From NCBI GenBank assembly GCA_029582265.1, contig CM055822.1, positions 41,686,036 through 41,750,035 of the forward strand: a stretch of 64,000 bases of DNA. The letters run 5' to 3'. A program made the position numbers and the translations under genes. The notes under the pieces are model-generated. The model did not search any database and had not been told where the DNA came from. It was given only the letters and a program-made list of their open reading frames with translations. This document shows, piece after piece, positions 60,493-64,000 of this stretch. How positions within the stretch are numbered: the first letter of the stretch is position 1; every line of letters begins with the position of its first letter. The DNA comes from Zoroaster sp. YZ-2022 (Eukaryota > Echinodermata > Asteroidea > Forcipulatida > Zoroasteridae).

Positions 60493-61081
60493 TGTGACGG
60501 GCTCTGCGAAAATGAGTGACATGGGGGTGAACATAACTTTTTAGTTATATACATGGCTGAAAAGAGCATGCAATAAGCTTCATTTTGATACCTGTTAAAC
60601 AACTGTGGCATGTCCGGTTCAAAAGTTATCACCTTTTGAAAATATGTATTATGTCAACAATCGAGTAAACCCGTACAGGAGAAATTGCCTATTAAAAAAC
60701 CCCTGTAAAAACAGTTTTCAGAAGGTTACTAATAAAATGTGCGTAGTTACCAATATGTTCCTTAAATGCTAGCGGGGTTTATATTTTTGCCAAGCACAAT
60801 CAACGTAAACGCAGCAATTTATAGCGCATTGTTATGGAAACAACGGACGAAATGAAAACAAAAGGCACACAAAAATCATCATTTATTCCACTTTCTTCAG
60901 ACAAATCAGCTTTTTTAAAAAAATATTTAAAAATATAAAAATACAGATATACTAAAGAACCGAAATAATGGATAATCAGAAAATCAATTTCCAATTTTTT
61001 TTTCACCCTCCAAACATTCATCAACCCTGTACGTGGAAATAGGCCGTGCGAGAAGCGACTCATTTTCGCAGAGCCGTCACA
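60493..61081. mobile_element. element with TGTGACGG-CTCTGCGAAA inverted repeats
   Basis: 589 bp. Left TGTGACGGGCTCTGCGAAAA, right end on the other strand TGTGACGGCTCTGCGAAAAT, with ATGAGT continuing on both. Target duplication not resolved. No coding sequence recognised. Confidence 0.8.
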
Positions 61082-61352
61082 TCTAATTAATTTTAGCAAT
61101 AAATTAATTCCGTATTTTAACCTTTTACGAAATTTTTAAGTTCAAACAATATGGATATGCCGTTTTGTGCACTTCTCTCCTCGCTAATATTCCTCCAAAT
61201 ATTCAACTATGACAAGAAATGACATCTTCTTTCAAAATACCTCTACTGCATGTTTTCACTCTTGAAAACATACACTTGCCTCAACTTAACCATAATTGGT
61301 TTCAAATGATAAATTTTCTTTAAATCATTGCTTGCCATTGCTCTATCTGGTT

Positions 61353-61502
61353 TTACTTGCATCCTAACACCTCAAAACGGAGACAGCAATTTTTGTTGTA
61401 CGCTTGTTCATTCCACGAAGTCGGTAGAATACGTACAAATCTTGCGTACAAAGCCTCCTCGAATATGGTGGTGACGTCATCTCCACCAGAATTACCGATG
61501 AA
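61353..61502 (-). CDS. discoidin gene terminal exon
   Basis: 150 bp. FIGNSGGDDVTTIFEEALYA, RFVRILPTSWNEQAYNKNCC, LRFEVLGCK then TAA. Acceptor gttcacag. The final codons GCAAGTAAAA could also be read as a donor site, so a further 3' exon is possible, but the domain is complete here. Confidence 0.86.
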   Translation of the reverse strand, partial: FIGNSGGDDVTTIFEEALYARFVRILPTSWNEQAYNKNCCLRFEVLGCK

Positions 61503-63237
61503 CTGTGAACAAGAGTAAAACAATTAGAAAGTAAATTCTTACATTTCTTGTATTTAAATTATAGTAAGTTGTGGATTTTGTGCTGGAGTATGTTGAACGA
61601 TTTCGACGTTATTAAGAAATGACATCTGAGAATGATGTTACTGACCAGATTAGCAATCACATAACTATTGAAGGAAGAATGAACCAATATTGAATGTATG
61701 TACTGTAAATATTGCAGTGATTGTAAACATTGTAAGCTGGATTTAGTCTGGGGAGATAATGAAAAAATACCATTGGTCTATTTTGTTTGCTGCGATTTTT
61801 ATTTCTATTTACTGCTTTTATTTTTTATTGTAGATTGGTTTAACATTTTTATATTGTTTTAAATACAGGCCCCTCAAGGAAAGCAGTTTTTTTTAACTGA
61901 GGATGCCACCTTGTTAAAATAAAACAGCAAATAAATAAATAAGAAACGCTGTGTAGAACTCTGTATGGCTGCTAGGATAATGTTCTGCATGCATCAGCTA
62001 TTTAATTAAGGCGTTCCATACTCATTAATAACTTACCTGTTTAGGTATCCCATCTGCATCAGTCAGTTGATTCCAGGACTGACCATCATCACTGTACTCA
62101 ACGGCGTAATTCCTTACGAAATATGTTGAATCATAGCGTTGTGTGATCAGACCAGTGATGTGCACCTTAGCACTGAGGTCTACTTGAATCCATGGATTGG
62201 AGTCATCACTGCCAGCACACCAGCCAGAAGGGTTACCTGAAGTTAACCAAAATAAGATTTGATATAATGGGCGGTGATCCAGGGCGGTGGGGGCACCCTT
62301 CCATATTTATGAAAGAGACAGTAATGACAATATCCCCCAATAGTTATTTCCCCAAAATCACATGATTCTATTTTATCCTTATAATATTTTGTATTTATTT
62401 ATTTATATTTGTTTTGACGATGGCTGCTCATTTCCCCCAAAAAGAGTAGGCCTAATCCAGTCTTTTGTTGATATGCGGCGATTTCTCTCCATTCTTTCAA
62501 CCTCTGGACACACTCTCGATTTATTGATCTTTTATAACAAAACTTGTTAAGAAAGATGATTTATCATAATATTCTATCATGTAAAAACAACAACATATAA
62601 AGGAATCTAACAGTGGTGTCTACCTCTGTATTGCCTAAACCGTTGATTCATTGATTAAGACAATGCCAGTTTGTTTGTTTCGATGCATGTACCCCTATGG
62701 GTCAACAGATACATCGAACTTTTTCATTTATATCATTTTTTAAATTTTAGTTTTAGGGGTCGCAGTTCATACTCCCTGCCTCCCCACAAGCAATAACGAT
62801 GGCTGCTCGTCTAAAAGGAAAATATAATCCAATCTGTTGCTGATATGCAGCGATTTCTCTCCATTGTTTCACTATCTGGTTTATGCTGAGACATTGGTTG
62901 GACACACTCTTTGATAGTAAAAAAAAAAAACAGTTTACAAGTATCAGGATTTATCATTCTATTTTACCGTGTAAGAACAACAAAATATTAAGCAATCATA
63001 TTTAGTCCATAAACCGTTGATTCATTGATAAGACCCATGTGGGTCAACAGATGCATTGAATATAACAACTGCTGTTTATGTGGAATTATTTACCATGATT
63101 AAGCCTTGCTTGTGTAGCTGGATATGATGTGATTTTGACTAAAATGGAAAAGGAATGTTCAGATGAAGCTGTGATGCTGTCATCAGGGATGTCTCCATTC
63201 TCCATACCAAGTGGCTCATCTGAGTCTATGGAACAAC
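61353..63237 (-). CDS. discoidin (F5/8 type C) domain protein, C-terminal three exons
   Basis: Exons 63094-63237, 62037-62236 and 61353-61502 join in phase into about 163 codons and a stop. Together they make one full F5/8 type C domain: opening CSIDSDEPLGMENGDIPDDS, ITASS, YPATQARLNHG, GWCAG...NPWIQVDLSAKVHITGLITQ, YAVEYSDDGQSW, and closing RFVRILPTSW...CLRFEVLGC, with the terminal Cys that pairs with the first. Such domains bind cell-surface glycans or lipids, usually in secreted or membrane proteins. Exon 63094 enters in phase 1, so the protein continues upstream; 63238-64000 shows no exon I can recognise. The parent protein cannot be named. Confidence 0.88.
62037..62236 (-). CDS. discoidin gene exon (domain centre)
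   Basis: 200 bp. GNPSGWCAGSDDSNPWIQVD, LSAKVHITGLITQRYDSTYF, VRNYAVEYSDDGQSWNQLTD. Acceptor aacttcag, donor GTAAGT. This is the most conserved core of the F5/8 type C fold. Confidence 0.93.
63094..63237 (-). CDS. discoidin gene exon (domain start)
   Basis: 144 bp. CSIDSDEPLGMENGDIPDDS, ITASSEHSFSILVKITSYPA, TQARLNH. Acceptor taatgtag, donor GTAAAT, phase 1 in and out. A stretch of about ten residues (HSFSILVKIT) between ITASS and the YPATQARL strand is unusual. Confidence 0.86.
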
Positions 63238-64000
63238 CTACATTAAAAGACGGGAAATATTTCTCATAAAGGCACAGAAGCTGTATTTTTTGGGAGAAAT
63301 ATGAGCGACGACCGACCCACGATTTAGGAATAAATATTTTTTCAAATGTTTAATTAATTTGTTGTTTTTATTTAATATTTTAGAAAAGTGTATTTACTTT
63401 CCCTTCAAAGTCCGAAGCTATTACGGCATGTGGTAGGGGCCCGCCCAGAAGCAATTAGTTTCTTCAGACCACGTACCCTGAATCCTGAGCTGAGGGTACA
63501 GGGTACAGTTTTTCTTGCAACCCCAGAAACGAGAAATCTTAATAAAGCGCTCACTACAACGGACTACTGAACATTTACAGAATTCTCCGAGGTTCTTAAG
63601 GCGGGCCCTTGCGCCAAGACATGCAGAGTGGCGGACAAGTGCAAAGACAAAGACCCCAAACTTTTTCCAAAGCCGAACCCCCACCAACTCCATACTTCGC
63701 CCGCCGCAAAGAAATAAATGTTTTCTTTTTCATGATCGTAAATAACGTGAACCGTGTGAATTTTTTGTCATTTTGTATACAGACCCTCAATTTTACCTTT
63801 ACTTCCGGTTGAACCGGAAGTTTAACAAACAAGATATACTGAAGCAATGTTATAGGGTTTGCAACCAATGTCATAGGGAATTTGAATATGATTTATGAAA
63901 ATAAAGTGACTAGTGATACATTATCGTTTTCAAAAATAATTCTGATGAAGTCATCACAGATCACAGCGCCACCTTGCAGCAGTTTTAAAAAGGGAACAGG
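63238..64000. other. 5' flank or intron of the discoidin gene
   Basis: No exon recognised. A short inverted sequence ACTTCCGGTTGAACCGGAAG is at 63800-63820, reminiscent of the ACTTCCGG part of the 147-bp satellite. Otherwise nothing that I can name. Confidence 0.4.

Larger units (their letters stand above)
56419..61352. other. intergenic region between PGLS and the discoidin gene
   Basis: The PGLS promoter must lie just above 56418; no TATA box or clear core element is seen. A GTCGAGTC repeat is at 56805-56830. A GGCC-ended MITE (58395-58798) and a TGTGACGG-ended element (60493-61081) are listed separately. A small palindromic segment lies at 59350-59490. I see no further coding exon, though short exons without recognisable family motifs would be missed. 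Confidence 0.5.

Overview
This window is nuclear DNA of a multicellular animal. It holds three intron-containing genes, all on the minus strand, with GT/AG splice sites, introns of up to about 13 kb, and a dense load of DNA transposons, SINEs and satellites. The gene set (a ZCCHC14-type RNA-binding protein, 6-phosphogluconolactonase and a discoidin-domain protein), the many TACATGTA palindromes and tRNA-derived SINEs of a kind I associate with marine invertebrate deuterostomes suggest an echinoderm, or less likely a hemichordate or lancelet. The species cannot be fixed from the sequence alone.

Layout. Positions 593-47362 hold a complete ZCCHC14-like gene of 14 exons (4446 bp of coding sequence, 1481 residues). 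Reading phase is kept across all 13 junctions, and the order is ZCCHC2/14-type N-terminal domain, PX-like domain, long Gln/Pro/Ser linkers, SAM domain, a conserved Cys motif, a CCHC zinc knuckle and a conserved C-terminal tail on a 56-bp last exon. Positions 47363-51343 are intergenic repeats. Positions 51344-56418 hold a complete four-exon PGLS gene (243 residues). Positions 56419-61352 are intergenic, with two or more transposon relics. Positions 61353-63237 hold the last three exons of a gene ending in an F5/8 type C (discoidin) domain; its 5' part was not found and probably lies beyond the right edge.

The genes share no pathway and are not an operon. PGLS is a cytosolic pentose-phosphate enzyme, the ZCCHC14-like protein is expected to bind RNA stem-loops and recruit tailing polymerases, and the discoidin protein is probably secreted or extracellular.

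The most distinctive content is in the introns. Many non-autonomous elements end in short inverted repeats and are flanked by TTAA. They fall into at least five terminal-repeat families, several carry internal minisatellites, and two pairs share one TTAA. Several insertions are nested and their order can be read from target-site duplications. Three elements sit within about 15 bases of a 5' splice site; in one, the 8-bp target duplication is exactly intron positions +1 to +8. A perfect run of 80 GAA/TTC triplets lies about 20 bases from the 3' splice site of a PX exon. All element and family assignments come from reading terminal repeats and duplications by eye; no database was searched.
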